Positions 17,233 to 26,377 of a stretch of DNA of 64,000 nucleotides are shown here, one piece after another. The stretch covers positions 1-64,000 of the forward strand of contig CALSMH010000003.1 of the NCBI GenBank assembly GCA_943787405.1, written 5' to 3'. Numbering within the stretch: the first letter of the stretch is position 1; each line of letters opens with the position of its first letter. Both the position numbers and the translations under genes were made by a program. The stretch is from an uncultured Nitrosomonadaceae bacterium (lineage in GTDB: Bacteria > Pseudomonadota > Gammaproteobacteria > Burkholderiales > Nitrosomonadaceae). The notes beneath the pieces are model-generated. The model worked only from the letters and a program-made list of their open reading frames with translations. It was not told the origin of the DNA and made no database searches.

Positions 17233-17634
17233 AATTATGAAGATAAAATAAATGAATTCTATTTGAGATTGATTATGTCACTGATGTAATTAACCTAATA
17301 ATCAATAAAGCTACATAGTACCTCATGGTAGAAGTAACCGCATATCTGAAATATAGATTATTTCTCCTAATATATTCAATATTTAGTGCCACTTATAATT
17401 ATTAGTGTGAACTTTCTGATGTTATCGATATCTAATTGATGTGCCCGATTCATCCTAAAAAATAATATTTTGATTTAATATTTACCTTTTTATTAGACCT
17501 TGTAGAGGTAAAGTACTCATGGTAACTAATCACTAAGGACAACTAAAAATATTTAATAACTTACGAAGACCCATACAATAAATTTTAGATAAATAGGAAT
17601 AAAGTCATTCTTAAAATTCTCAGGAGAAAATATT
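17233..17634. other. Divergent intergenic region
   Basis: The 402 bases hold promoters for the small protein (minus) and the His-rich protein (plus). AGGAGA at 17622-17627 is the ribosome site for the latter. The rest is AT-rich with no structure I trust. Confidence 0.45.
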
Positions 17635-18276
17635 ATGCTTTATAGAGAAACTATAACTCCCGTTATCATTGGAGCAGCACTTGTTTTAACCTTTACCACA
17701 GCAACTGCGTCCGGGCTAGATAGTTCTGCTAAGGATCAAAAAATTATAGTAGCGCATCACGTGCAATCTGAAGGGCATAAGAGTGCCCATACTAAACATT
17801 TTAAGAAAAAATCCTGTCACCACAATAAAGAAACACATGGAAAGTATCGCGGCAGGAAGGGACATAAGTCCAGCAAATTCATGCATGGGGGAGGCCATAG
17901 CTACGCAAATATGATAGCTACACATGCCGATGAATTGAATCTTTCTGATGCTCAGCTTGGGAGATTCGTCAGACTACACCAGAAGAATTTACAGGAGCAC
18001 AAACAATTCAAGAAAAAAATTCATCAAGGCATGAAGAGCCTTCATCACGCAGGCATGAAGCCTAGTACTGATGATGCTACTTTACGTAAATTGGGAAATG
18101 AACATGTAGAGGCCTTCAATGCCATGCTTGAGCAGCATATTAAAAGCCGCAATGTTGTAAATGCAATCTTAACCGCTGAGCAAAGAGAGAAGCTTAAGAC
18201 TATGGAAATCAATTATGGTAAGCACGGCGGGCATCACGGTGGTCACAAAGGTAAACATAGCACTAAATATTACTAA
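17635..18276 (+). CDS. His-rich periplasmic protein, Spy/CpxP (LTXXQ) type
   Basis: The 213-residue product has a signal peptide (to about residue 26, TATASG). The first mature part is very rich in His and Lys (HHVQSEGHKSAHTKHFKKKS), and the tail is also His/Gly-rich (GKHGGHHGGHKGKH). Between them lie four helices with two motifs of the LTxxQ type, LSDAQ and LTAEQ, the signature of the Spy/CpxP family of periplasmic chaperones and metal-stress proteins. The combination suggests binding of zinc, copper or nickel. No two-component genes flank it. A weaker alternative is an unrelated His-rich helical protein. Confidence 0.72.
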   Translation: MLYRETITPVIIGAALVLTFTTATASGLDSSAKDQKIIVAHHVQSEGHKSAHTKHFKKKSCHHNKETHGKYRGRKGHKSSKFMHGGGHSYANMIATHADELNLSDAQLGRFVRLHQKNLQEHKQFKKKIHQGMKSLHHAGMKPSTDDATLRKLGNEHVEAFNAMLEQHIKSRNVVNAILTAEQREKLKTMEINYGKHGGHHGGHKGKHSTKYY

Positions 18277-18352
18277 CCCACAAAATATTGGTATAACTAG
18301 GAGCGCCAATTAACTCTTAAAAAATTTGGTAAAAAAAGGATCATAATTGCTA

Positions 18353-18379
18353 CCAGTGCAGTGGTTAATGCTGCACTGG
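18353..18379 (-). terminator. Stem-loop spanning the stop codon of the GGDEF gene
   Basis: CCAGTGCAG at 18353-18361 pairs exactly with CTGCACTGG at 18371-18379. The loop contains the TAA of the diguanylate cyclase gene, whose stop lies at 18365-18367. It is probably the 3' end signal for that transcript, though there is no long T-run. Confidence 0.5.
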
Positions 18380-19783
18380 CTTCACCTGATCATCTGATGA
18401 TGCGTCACTAATCTTAGTAGTTTCTTTCTCAATGAGACCAGGAGGAGTCCTTCTGATTATTTTAACTTGGTCTCGGCCGCCTGATTTAGCTAAATAAAGT
18501 GCTTCGTCGGCCCGGTGAAGCCACTGCTCCCAAGTTTCTTCAGCTCCACACTCCGCCACACCAAAACTCAGTGTAATATTACCCACTTCCTGAAATTTTA
18601 CAGAGGCGATTTCTTTACGAAGTCTTTCTGCAAGCTTTGATACAGTTTCGGCTGTAGTATTGGGACATAGGATTACGAACTCTTCTCCTCCCCAGCGAGT
18701 AAGAGAATCTGATCCACGCAGGGATGAGCGAATTGTATTCGACAAATCAATAAGAACCTGATCACCAATTGAATGACCATAAAGATCATTTATTTTTTTA
18801 AAATGATCAACATCTAGAATCATCAGGCTCAACCGCTGCCCATATCTCCTTAAGCGATCCATCTCAGCTGCTACGGTCTCCTCAAAACGCCTTCGGTTCC
18901 ATGCCCCGGTAAGTTCATCAGTTCTCGCCAATTGATCAAGCTCACTGATCATAATCTTAAGTTTTCCCTGCATTGCAGCAAGTCCGTTAAGTACCTGGCC
19001 AATTTCATCCTGACTGGAGACCGAAATATTCTCACTCATATTCCCTTCGGAAATATGTTTGAAGTGAGTGACTGCCCTATTTAGGGGCCGCACAATTGAT
19101 CGAATCAAAAGTATTGCTGCAATTGAGGCGAACAATATACCTAGTAATGTTACGAATATAAGAATGTTACGAATAAAGACGAAACGTTCCGTGGCTTCTT
19201 TATAATTATTTTTTGCTATTTCATCTATTTTTTGTAATAAGGTATTTGCCCGAAGATTAGCATTCTTGTAATAAAGGTTAATTTTATTCAGAAAAATTTC
19301 ATTTGTTTTCTGAAAATTTTTTTCTTTCAATGCATTTACGGCCAAAATTAGCCCATCATTAGCATATTGGGTATGCGCTATAGCATACAAATTTGTAATA
19401 TCTTGCTCTTCGCTCGTTAATTCTCTTTTTTTGTATTTCTCTAAGAGAATAGTAATTTCGCTAAGGTTCTTAGTTATCGCTGCAGTATGTATATATACAG
19501 AATCCTCATTTTTTTCTTTTTTTGGATAATGATTCTTTGGGTCATACTGCAAACCAAGCATGATATGGATACGGTTCTCATCCATTAATAGCATGATTCG
19601 ACTAATTATATTGGTGGGCTTAAGGCTATCTTTGTAGATTCTATCCAATGAGTCATTTGTCATTGCGATTCCATTAAGCCCAATAACCCCGACAAAAAGT
19701 ATTAACACGGCCATAGTGAACATAATTATCCAAAGCCGTATCTTTATACTTACATTGTTAAGGAAATCCATTAATGACTTCAC
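18365..19783 (-). CDS. Membrane diguanylate cyclase (4HB sensor, HAMP, GGDEF)
   Basis: The 472-residue protein should make cyclic di-GMP. It has membrane helices at about 13-33 and 200-222 enclosing a helical periplasmic sensor of the four-helix-bundle MCP type, a HAMP linker (RSIVRPLNRAVTHFKHISEG), and a GGDEF domain from about 285. The active site is GGEEF at about 365, and the product-inhibition I-site RGSD lies nine residues before it (RGSDSLTRW), so it should be active and feedback controlled. No EAL domain is present. It is a single gene; the ligand sensed is unknown. Confidence 0.95.
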   Translation of the reverse strand: MKSLMDFLNNVSIKIRLWIIMFTMAVLILFVGVIGLNGIAMTNDSLDRIYKDSLKPTNIISRIMLLMDENRIHIMLGLQYDPKNHYPKKEKNEDSVYIHTAAITKNLSEITILLEKYKKRELTSEEQDITNLYAIAHTQYANDGLILAVNALKEKNFQKTNEIFLNKINLYYKNANLRANTLLQKIDEIAKNNYKEATERFVFIRNILIFVTLLGILFASIAAILLIRSIVRPLNRAVTHFKHISEGNMSENISVSSQDEIGQVLNGLAAMQGKLKIMISELDQLARTDELTGAWNRRRFEETVAAEMDRLRRYGQRLSLMILDVDHFKKINDLYGHSIGDQVLIDLSNTIRSSLRGSDSLTRWGGEEFVILCPNTTAETVSKLAERLRKEIASVKFQEVGNITLSFGVAECGAEETWEQWLHRADEALYLAKSGGRDQVKIIRRTPPGLIEKETTKISDASSDDQVKPVQH

Positions 19784-20057
19784 GGACTATTTCTTTAGTG
19801 TACGTATTATAATAAGGGAGAAATAAAACTTTGCATTTGGAAATAGTACCACTATGCCTGCAAACCTGTACATGATGAACCTATGAGCCCACTGTTAGGA
19901 AGGATGATGGTTAATCTAACGAACTAACCAGGTTCTCTAAGAAAATAGAATTTTATTGAAAATTTTATTTTGTACTTAGGTTCATTTAAAATTACATTTG
20001 CTTCATAACAGAAGTTATGCCCACCTAAATTTTTCATCTAGAGTCTTAGGAGTTGCC

Positions 20058-20831
20058 GTGTTTAAGCTTGTTTGTGCCTTGTTAGGGTTTTATTTTTTTG
20101 GTTTCTTTGGTTCATTAATAGGTTATTTCTTAGGTGGGATTGTTGACAGATCTAGAGCTTACGGCATTGGGGGTATCAACCCTCTTAGTAGCGGTAATCG
20201 TCAAAAAGTATTTCTTAAGACTGTCTTTACCTTGATAGGAAAATTAGCTAAAGCAGATGGCCATATATCAAAAGAAGAGATTGCACATGTAGAACAACTC
20301 TTTCAAAAGCTTCGCTTGTCAGCTGAGCATAAACAAAATGCAATCACTCAGTTTAAACAAGGGTCCGAAAAAGACTTCGATATTGACCCAATCTTAAAAG
20401 AGTTCATGGAAGTATGCGGCAGAACGCATCAATTGAGGCAGATGTTGCTGGTATATCTCATCGTGATGGCTTTATCAGACGGCAGTATTGAATCGTCTGA
20501 AGAGCGGCTATTAATTGGTATTGCTTACCAACTTGGCTATGATGAAGCTGCATTCAGGCAGCTTCTGGACATGGTTTTAAATCAGTCACACTTCGCAGGA
20601 GGCCAGGCCGTTTCTGCTACAGCTGTTGAAGACGCATATAAGGCGTTAGGTGTAAATAAAGACATGACTGACCAGGAAATTAAGCGTGCCTATCGCAAAT
20701 TAATGAGCCAATACCATCCAGATAAGCTGATGGGGCAGGGTCTACCAGAAGATATGATCGCTGTGGCTACTGAGCAAGCAAAAGAGGTACAGGTGGCATA
20801 TGATTTGATTACAAAAAGCCGAAATAAATAA
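20058..20831 (+). CDS. djlA: DjlA-like membrane DnaJ co-chaperone
   Basis: The protein has one N-terminal membrane segment (LVCALLGFYFFGFFGSL), a TerB-like helical domain (LIGKLAKADGHISKEEI; IVMALSDGSIESSEERLL), and a C-terminal J domain with the HPD motif (RKLMSQYHPDKLMG). This is the order found in DjlA, which stimulates DnaK at the inner membrane. I choose the GTG at 20058 because AGGAG lies five bases upstream; a longer frame can be opened from a TTG at 19998 but lacks a ribosome site. It is convergent with the next gene. Confidence 0.9.
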   Translation: MFKLVCALLGFYFFGFFGSLIGYFLGGIVDRSRAYGIGGINPLSSGNRQKVFLKTVFTLIGKLAKADGHISKEEIAHVEQLFQKLRLSAEHKQNAITQFKQGSEKDFDIDPILKEFMEVCGRTHQLRQMLLVYLIVMALSDGSIESSEERLLIGIAYQLGYDEAAFRQLLDMVLNQSHFAGGQAVSATAVEDAYKALGVNKDMTDQEIKRAYRKLMSQYHPDKLMGQGLPEDMIAVATEQAKEVQVAYDLITKSRNK

Positions 20832-20848
20832 TCATAAATTTGATTATT
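20827..20848. terminator. AT-rich stem-loop between converging genes
   Basis: AATAATCA at 20827-20834 pairs exactly with TGATTATT at 20841-20848 and includes the djlA stop codon. Being symmetric, it could end transcripts from both sides, but the stem is weak. Confidence 0.35.
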
Positions 20849-20866
20849 ACAGAGTCTGAACTAAAA

Positions 20867-21190
20867 TTATCCTCGTATAAATATCTTAACAAATCTAAGA
20901 ATTCTTTTCTTTATATCCTTTCCCTTTAATTGAGCTTTTGTCAGACTAATTGGTTCTTTTCCAAAAGAAATAGGCCATATCAACATAAAAAGTAAATAGG
21001 CTATAACAGTAAAGAATACTGCGGAAAAGAATTCTGCTGTAGATAAGCTCTCAAAGGATATAGACGATGTAGCTATTTCACGCGCGCTCGTGGCGAAATA
21101 GAAAACTAACATTAGAATAGCAACACCAGCCGCTACTCTTAGGCTTCGGTTTAGAAATCTTTGTAACAAATGGGGTAATTTATTTCTCAT
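20867..21190 (-). CDS. Small two-helix membrane protein of unknown function
   Basis: The 107-residue product has membrane helices at about residues 16-34 (AAGVAILMLVFYFA) and 50-72 (EFFSAVFFTVIAYLLFML). Its ends are basic (FLNRSLRVA; KKILRF-type tail), which suggests both termini face the cytoplasm. It converges on djlA. No family recognised. Confidence 0.6.
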   Translation of the reverse strand: MRNKLPHLLQRFLNRSLRVAAGVAILMLVFYFATSAREIATSSISFESLSTAEFFSAVFFTVIAYLLFMLIWPISFGKEPISLTKAQLKGKDIKKRILRFVKIFIRG

Positions 21191-21416
21191 ATAATTTTTT
21201 CACAAGTTTAAGCCTAATAGCCATCCAGAAACAGTTTCAGATGGTAATGCCCTCACTCAGGATAATCAAATATTATTGATAGTAATAATACATACTATGG
21301 GCAGACTGATTGCATTTTATTCAGATTTTTTAGTGTCTTGTCTAAGTCAGACGTGATTAATATTAATCACTGTAAATTCTGATCACAGAACTGATACAAT
21401 AATTACTAAATATATT

Positions 21417-21436
21417 CCAATATATCAATATATTGG
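21417..21436. promoter_or_regulatory. 20-bp palindrome before the zinc-ribbon membrane protein gene
   Basis: CCAATATAT and ATATATTGG flank a central CA, a perfect 9+2+9 palindrome ending 22 bases before the GTG at 21459. Its right half begins a 15-base word, AATATATTGGCTAAA, that recurs at nearly the same distance before rubrerythrin (25818). Confidence 0.45.
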
Positions 21437-21458
21437 CTAAAAAATAAAGGAGATTCTT

Positions 21459-21719
21459 GTGGAATTAGTTAATATAGTTTGGATAATGTTGTGGCTCGCC
21501 TGCGTAGTTGCCGCCACAATTATTGGCTCACCTAAGGAAATGGGACTTAGTTCCTTTTTTTATGGATTGATACTTGGCCCACTTGGAGTTGTCCTTGTTT
21601 TTATCAGTAAAGGAAAGAAAGTGACGTGCCCATTCTGTAAGAAGCTAAATTACATAACTTCAAAAATCTGTATACATTGTGGTGCAGAAATTAATGGTAA
21701 TAAAAAGGCGGGATGCTGA
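21459..21719 (+). CDS. Small membrane protein with a zinc ribbon
   Basis: The 86-residue protein has two membrane segments, at about 6-24 and 31-50, then a C-terminal zinc ribbon with two CxxC knuckles: CPFCKKLNYITSKICIHCG. The start is a GTG at 21459 after an AAAGGAGA site. Two-helix proteins with a terminal zinc ribbon are common and mostly uncharacterised. The palindrome just upstream suggests regulation. Confidence 0.75.
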   Translation: MELVNIVWIMLWLACVVAATIIGSPKEMGLSSFFYGLILGPLGVVLVFISKGKKVTCPFCKKLNYITSKICIHCGAEINGNKKAGC

Positions 21720-21883
21720 TGATCCATCAGCCTACCTACCAGCTGGCGATCCATCATTAATTACAGTAACACAGGTATTAAATGCCGTGATTGCCGGAGA
21801 AGAGTATCTTTGTCACATAGAACTGTGACGATTTACGACCAGTAGCGGATGCAATGGATAGAGTACAGCAGGCTGTTGAATAG
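21694..21883 (+). pseudogene. Possible frameshifted small gene overlapping the zinc-ribbon gene
   Basis: In another frame an ATG at 21694 opens 44 codons that look protein-like (DADDPSAYLPAGDPSLI; VLNAVIAGEEYLC) and end at TGA 21826-21828. Directly after, shifted by one base at 21830, comes DLRPVADAMDRVQQAVE and a TAG at 21881-21883. The amino-acid character of both pieces, far less AT-driven than the surroundings, suggests the end of a gene broken by a one-base change. I cannot name the family. Confidence 0.35.
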
Positions 21884-22015
21884 TCTGTCGGGGTAAATTA
21901 CTATTTGATTTGGTTACAAATAATATCGCCCACCCTTAGAGCATAATTCAGAAATTATAGAGAATTATTAGAGCCTATAGAGTACAGATTAAATTAATTA
22001 AATATTTAATAAAAT

Positions 22016-23368
22016 CTATTTTTTCTTTACTGGTGCGGTTTCTTGGTCAACATTGCTGGGATCATCTAGACTCGGATCACTCGTTGAATTGAGAATTAAT
22101 GGCTTGGTGGGTTTTACACCAAGATCTATAAGCTTTTCTGCCTGCCGTATAAGGTTCCCTTTCCCTGTTGAAAGCTTATTGTAGGCATCGTCATAAGAGT
22201 TCTGTGCTTGCTGTAAGCGTTTCCCCAATGCAGTAAGATCATTCACAAAACCAGCTAATTTATCAAGGAGTTCTGCTCCACGACTAGCAATCTCCTCAGC
22301 GTTATGGTTTTGTTTCTCCAGCCTCCAAAGATTATCGATAATACGAAGTACATATAAAAGTGTATTGGGGCTGGCAAGTAAAATATTTTTTTTAAATGAC
22401 CTTAACCATAAGTCATTGTCGTTTGAATTGGCGAGTGTGAAAGCTGATTCTATAGGAATAAACATCAAAACAAAATCTAAAGACTGTACGCCATAGAGTT
22501 GTTGATAATTCTTTTCAGACAGTTCTTTGACATGGGAATGCACGGACTGCAGGTGCTTTTTTAGAGCAGTATTACTTTCAAGCTCATTATCTGATTTAGT
22601 ATGTTTAGTATACGCAGTAAGTGACATTTTGGCATCGATAATTATATGCCGATTTTCTGGTAAGTTAATAACCACGTCTGGCTGAGCTTGAGTTCCATCT
22701 TCTCGCATCTGGCTTACCTGGACATTAAATTCGTGCCCCTTACGCAATCCTGCAGCCTCTAATATACTTTCCAGAATAAACTCTCCAAAATCTCCTTGCA
22801 TTTTAGACTGCCCTGTAAGAGCCTGAGTAAGATTATGAGCGTCTCCAGATAACTGGTTATTAAGTACCATAAGCTGCTTTACTTGTTCTGATAATGCTGA
22901 TCGATCTTTACCTTCCTGAAAATAAACTTCCTGTACCTTTCCTTGAAATTCAGAGATCTTTATTTTTAGAGGCTCTAATAGCTGATCAAGATTAGTTTTA
23001 TTTTGGTCGGTGAATTTTTTAGACTTCTCTTCTAAAATTTCACCAGCTAAGGCTTTAAATTGATTAGACAGTAGTTTTTCAGCATCTTCTCTAAACTCAG
23101 ATTTATCTTTAGCCTGCGAACGTTCTAGTTCTAATGTTGTGGTTAAAGTAGCAATTTTATTGCTTAAATTTAGCTCTTTATTAGATAATTCTCGTTGTAA
23201 GAGAGAGAGAGCATCATGTTCATCTGCTAATTTCTGTAAATTTTTCTTAGAAGCAAATAATCGCTCAGTTAGGCGGATAATATGGGTACGCTGGGCTAAC
23301 CAAATGACCCCTGCGCCAGCAAATAGTCCGACAATGAGTGCGACAAAAAGGTAGATTGGTTGTTCCAT
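22016..23368 (-). CDS. rmuC: DNA recombination protein RmuC
   Basis: The 450-residue protein has an N-terminal membrane anchor (about 6-24), a long coiled coil (about 30-140) and the RmuC nuclease-like core: GDFGEFILESILEAAGLRKG, then QPDVVINLPENRHIIIDAKMSL, in which the D...D-x-K pattern is the PD-(D/E)XK-like catalytic core, and FVLMFIPIESAF. RmuC limits DNA inversions and rearrangements. It is a single gene. Its length is normal and key residues are intact. Confidence 0.95.
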   Translation of the reverse strand: MEQPIYLFVALIVGLFAGAGVIWLAQRTHIIRLTERLFASKKNLQKLADEHDALSLLQRELSNKELNLSNKIATLTTTLELERSQAKDKSEFREDAEKLLSNQFKALAGEILEEKSKKFTDQNKTNLDQLLEPLKIKISEFQGKVQEVYFQEGKDRSALSEQVKQLMVLNNQLSGDAHNLTQALTGQSKMQGDFGEFILESILEAAGLRKGHEFNVQVSQMREDGTQAQPDVVINLPENRHIIIDAKMSLTAYTKHTKSDNELESNTALKKHLQSVHSHVKELSEKNYQQLYGVQSLDFVLMFIPIESAFTLANSNDNDLWLRSFKKNILLASPNTLLYVLRIIDNLWRLEKQNHNAEEIASRGAELLDKLAGFVNDLTALGKRLQQAQNSYDDAYNKLSTGKGNLIRQAEKLIDLGVKPTKPLILNSTSDPSLDDPSNVDQETAPVKKK

Positions 23369-23666
23369 AAATTTTAGAATAAATTAGCAGAACTTCATTT
23401 TTTAAATAGTAGAATATACATTTATATTGACACATGAAAGCTGGGCATTCAACCTATTCTAGGCGTCTAGCGTTCCTTGACCAGCATATGGCCTCATGTA
23501 TTGTTGTCTTGGTTTATAATACAGAAATTTTGCAATGATTCTTCTTATAATTAATCTGTACATATTGACCAATTATTGGTAATTTCAGCGCCAAATATTG
23601 ATAATAATTCCTATTTAAGAAATAATTTATACATAAATAAACTTCTAATATATCGCCAATATATTC

Positions 23667-24617
23667 ATGTTAAAAAAATTATTACATAAACGCTGGCTTT
23701 TTTTTTCAGTGCTATTCATCTCACTATATCTCCCGTTTGCCTCATCAGTTAATGCTGAGAGAGCACCTGCTTTAAATATAGATAAGGCAGCTGTTACCTG
23801 GAAACATTTATCATTTAAAGGAAAAGAATTTTTTGCTAAACTTGTAGTTGAAATTGAATTAATGTCACCATCAAAATCTGAACTTGATGGTGCGTTTATA
23901 CCCTCTCCTAAGGGCGCTCCTGTAGCAATGACAGAATTCGGAGCATTAGTCATTGATACTAATATTTTTGTGAAATCTATTTTTGGCAAAATTGAGTTAC
24001 GAAAGAAAGCCTGGTTTAATCCTGTCTCTGTATCAACTATGCAATATGTACGAGAGCGAAGAGGATTTAAAGATTATGAAAAAACTTATCGATTTACAGA
24101 CAAAGGTGTTCATAGAGTTGCTAGGACACCAATAGATAAGAATGAAATTATGCAGCCACCTGAGAAATGGTCTGCTAGTTATGAAGAATTCTATCCGTAT
24201 GATTCAGAGAAGAAGGATTGTGCGAATATAACTGCGCCTATATCTATTATTTACTTAATTTCAGCATTAAAAGTTTCAGACTTTGAAAAGCCCGTGACTA
24301 TATGTGTCTTTAACAAAAAAGAGACTGTCTACCTTGATATTCAGAAAAAGCCTTCTGAAGTTCTTCATGTTAATCACATTGAAGAAAAAGGTGAAAAAGT
24401 TATTCATAAAGACACATCAATTTTAGCAGAGGTACTCTCGCTTGATGCGCGGTCAATTTCTTCGGGTCTGGTAATAGATGACTTTACTTTAGTTGGATTA
24501 AAAGGAGACCTTAGAATTTATATTGATCGTGAGTCGCAAACTCCGGTTCAATTAAGGGGTAATTACAAGAATTTTGGAGAAATAAAATTAAATCTTCGTC
24601 AAGTGGTATATAAATAA
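23667..24617 (+). CDS. Exported protein resembling DUF3108
   Basis: The 316-residue product has a signal peptide (to about residue 30, SSVNAERA). The body is beta-rich and includes SIFGKIELRKKAWFNPVSVS, a CANITAPISIIYLISALKV segment and a closing KGDLRIYIDRESQTPVQLRG. This pattern, in which a steroid-like periplasmic beta-sheet protein ends with a LRIYIDRE-type strand, resembles DUF3108. It is followed after 3 bp by a Sel1-repeat protein, so the two are co-transcribed. An AT-rich inverted repeat ends two bases before the ATG. Confidence 0.6.
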   Translation: MLKKLLHKRWLFFSVLFISLYLPFASSVNAERAPALNIDKAAVTWKHLSFKGKEFFAKLVVEIELMSPSKSELDGAFIPSPKGAPVAMTEFGALVIDTNIFVKSIFGKIELRKKAWFNPVSVSTMQYVRERRGFKDYEKTYRFTDKGVHRVARTPIDKNEIMQPPEKWSASYEEFYPYDSEKKDCANITAPISIIYLISALKVSDFEKPVTICVFNKKETVYLDIQKKPSEVLHVNHIEEKGEKVIHKDTSILAEVLSLDARSISSGLVIDDFTLVGLKGDLRIYIDRESQTPVQLRGNYKNFGEIKLNLRQVVYK

Positions 24618-24620
24618 AGA

Positions 24621-25562
24621 ATGAAATTATTATATAAATATATATGTGCAAGTATTTTGCTCCTGATTGCATCAACAGGGCACCTATTTGCTGATCCTAT
24701 ATCTGAAGGACAGCAGGCCTATCTTCAGGGTAATTATGCGGAGGCCGTTCGATTAGTTAGTCCGCTGGCAGAAAAAGGAGATATTCTTGCCCAATATAAT
24801 CTTGGTGTTATGTATGCTAACGAAAGAGGTGAAATTCATGATAACAAAGAAGCATCCAAATGGTTTCTTTTGGCTGCTGAGCAGGGCGATACTGATGCGC
24901 AAGTCTGGCTTGGCGAGTCATATATAGGTGGGAGAGGTGTTACCTGGGATATTCAAAAAGCTGTGGATTGGTATCGCTTAGCAGGAGAACAAGGTCATAT
25001 AGTTGCTCAAGCTAGACTTGGCATAATGTATGACGAGGGACAAGGTGTTACACAGGACCATCAGGAAGCATTTAAATGGTACCAGCTGGCTGCAAAACAG
25101 AATCAAGTGGATGCTCAGTACAGACTGGGGTCGATGTATGCTGAAGGCCAAGGTACTTCTCAGGATCACCAGAAGGCAATTAAGTGGTACCGCTCTGCTG
25201 CTGATTTGGGTTATGTGAGCGCACAGTTTAAACTTGCTGTCATGTACGATCAGGGGGGAAATATCACCCAGGACTATCAGAAGGCTCTTAAGTATTATTA
25301 TCTTGCTGCTGTACAAGGCCATACTAATGCTCAAGCTAGCCTTGGCGTAATGTACGGTCAAGGGCAGGGTGCACCTAAGAATAATATTCGTGCATATATG
25401 TGGTTAGATCTTGCCGCTTCAAATGGGAGTGGTTTAGCTGAACACGGTAGAGATTTACTTGCCAAGAAAATGACCTCCTTAGAAGTAAAAGAATCAAAAA
25501 AACTGGTGCAGACTTGTAAAGATAGTGAATATAAGGACTGCAAGTGGAAAGAATTAAAATAA
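24621..25562 (+). CDS. Secreted Sel1-like repeat protein
   Basis: The 313-residue protein has a signal peptide (ending GHLFA) and about seven Sel1-type TPR repeats of 36 residues. Each shows the A-Q-x-x-L-G-x-M-Y-x-x-G-x-G pattern followed by A-x-x-W-Y-x-L-A-A-x-Q-G; AQYRLGSMYAEGQG is a clear example. The tail has a Cys pair (VQTCKDSEYKDCKW) likely to form a disulfide. Sel1 proteins act as protein-binding scaffolds, here in the periplasm. It follows the DUF3108-like gene by 3 bp. Confidence 0.9.
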   Translation: MKLLYKYICASILLLIASTGHLFADPISEGQQAYLQGNYAEAVRLVSPLAEKGDILAQYNLGVMYANERGEIHDNKEASKWFLLAAEQGDTDAQVWLGESYIGGRGVTWDIQKAVDWYRLAGEQGHIVAQARLGIMYDEGQGVTQDHQEAFKWYQLAAKQNQVDAQYRLGSMYAEGQGTSQDHQKAIKWYRSAADLGYVSAQFKLAVMYDQGGNITQDYQKALKYYYLAAVQGHTNAQASLGVMYGQGQGAPKNNIRAYMWLDLAASNGSGLAEHGRDLLAKKMTSLEVKESKKLVQTCKDSEYKDCKWKELK

Positions 25563-25817
25563 TTACTTAGCACTAATTATTTTAATCGTTTGACATGCAA
25601 ACAACCCTCCGATAGTCTTCCTTTACAGTTTAAATTTTGTTAATAATGATTTGTTAGATTGTGATTTTATAATTAATACTCAAATCAACCTTAAACTTTA
25701 AAGGAACTTACTAAGCCATCTGTTCGTCGAAGTTAATTAACACAATAACTGAAAGAAATATCATTATAGATTAAGCATCCACCACAATTATTTTAACTGG
25801 CCATATTAGATTTTATT

Positions 25818-25832
25818 AATATATTGGCTAAA
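25818..25832 (+). promoter_or_regulatory. Promoter-like word shared with the gene at 21459
   Basis: AATATATTGGCTAAA at 25818-25832 is identical to 21427-21441. It lies 33 bases before the rubrerythrin ATG; the other copy lies 32 bases before its GTG. TATATT may be a -10 element and GGCTAAA the start of the transcript. Confidence 0.4.
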
Positions 25833-25850
25833 CTTTTTTAGGAGAAAGTT

Positions 25851-26270
25851 ATGCAACTCAAAGGATCTGAAACGGAAGTAAATTTGAAAGCGGCCTTTGC
25901 GGGTGAGTCACAAGCAAATCGTCGCTATTTATATTTTGCAAACAAAGCTGATATAGAAGGTCAAAATGATGTGGCAGCAGTATTTCGTTCTACTGCTGAA
26001 GGAGAAACAGGCCATGCTCACGGTCATCTTGAGCACCTAGAACCTTGCGGTGACCCAGCAACTGGGCTACCTATTGGCGCATCACGTGACAACCTTAAGG
26101 CTGCTATCGCTGGTGAAACTCATGAATATACAGATATGTATCCTGGAATGGCAAAGTCTGCACGTACAGAAGGCTTTGATGAGATTGCTGATTGGTTTGA
26201 AACCCTAGCGAAAGCAGAGCGTTCACACGCCAATCGTTTTCAGAAAGCTTTAGACGCCTTTACTGATTAG
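25851..26270 (+). CDS. Rubrerythrin (diiron, ferritin-like)
   Basis: The 139-residue protein is a four-helix ferritin-like diiron protein. Metal-ligand helices are visible: [31 protein letters not shown] (ExxH), [16 protein letters not shown] and [15 protein letters not shown] (ExxH). It lacks the C-terminal rubredoxin domain of classical rubrerythrin, as in the short forms. It should reduce hydrogen peroxide in the cytoplasm. A good AGGAGAAAG site precedes the ATG. It leads a cassette with a cysteine-rich Fe-S protein and a DUF3501 protein, which may supply electrons. Confidence 0.95.
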   Translation: MQLKGSETEVNLKAAFAGESQANRRYLYFANKADIEGQNDVAAVFRSTAEGETGHAHGHLEHLEPCGDPATGLPIGASRDNLKAAIAGETHEYTDMYPGMAKSARTEGFDEIADWFETLAKAERSHANRFQKALDAFTD

Positions 26271-26290
26271 TAAACAGGTGTAATAAATCT

Positions 26291-26340
26291 AGTGGATTAA
26301 CTAAAATAAGCTTTATAAGCTTAACTTGAGTTGATCCACT
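26291..26340 (+). terminator. Stem-loop after rubrerythrin
   Basis: AGTGGATTAACT at 26291-26302 pairs with AGTTGATCCACT at 26329-26340 with one G-T pair; a small AAGCTT hairpin sits in the loop. T-rich sequence follows. It may reduce read-through into the Fe-S gene, so rubrerythrin would be made in excess. Confidence 0.6.
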
Positions 26341-26377
26341 GCTATTTTGTAATTCTTTTTATTAATTTCTTATTCCC

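Noticed and set aside
19784-19997. Cyclic di-GMP riboswitch near the GGDEF gene
   Set aside because: Some short inverted repeats are present, but I could not find the conserved riboswitch core motifs.
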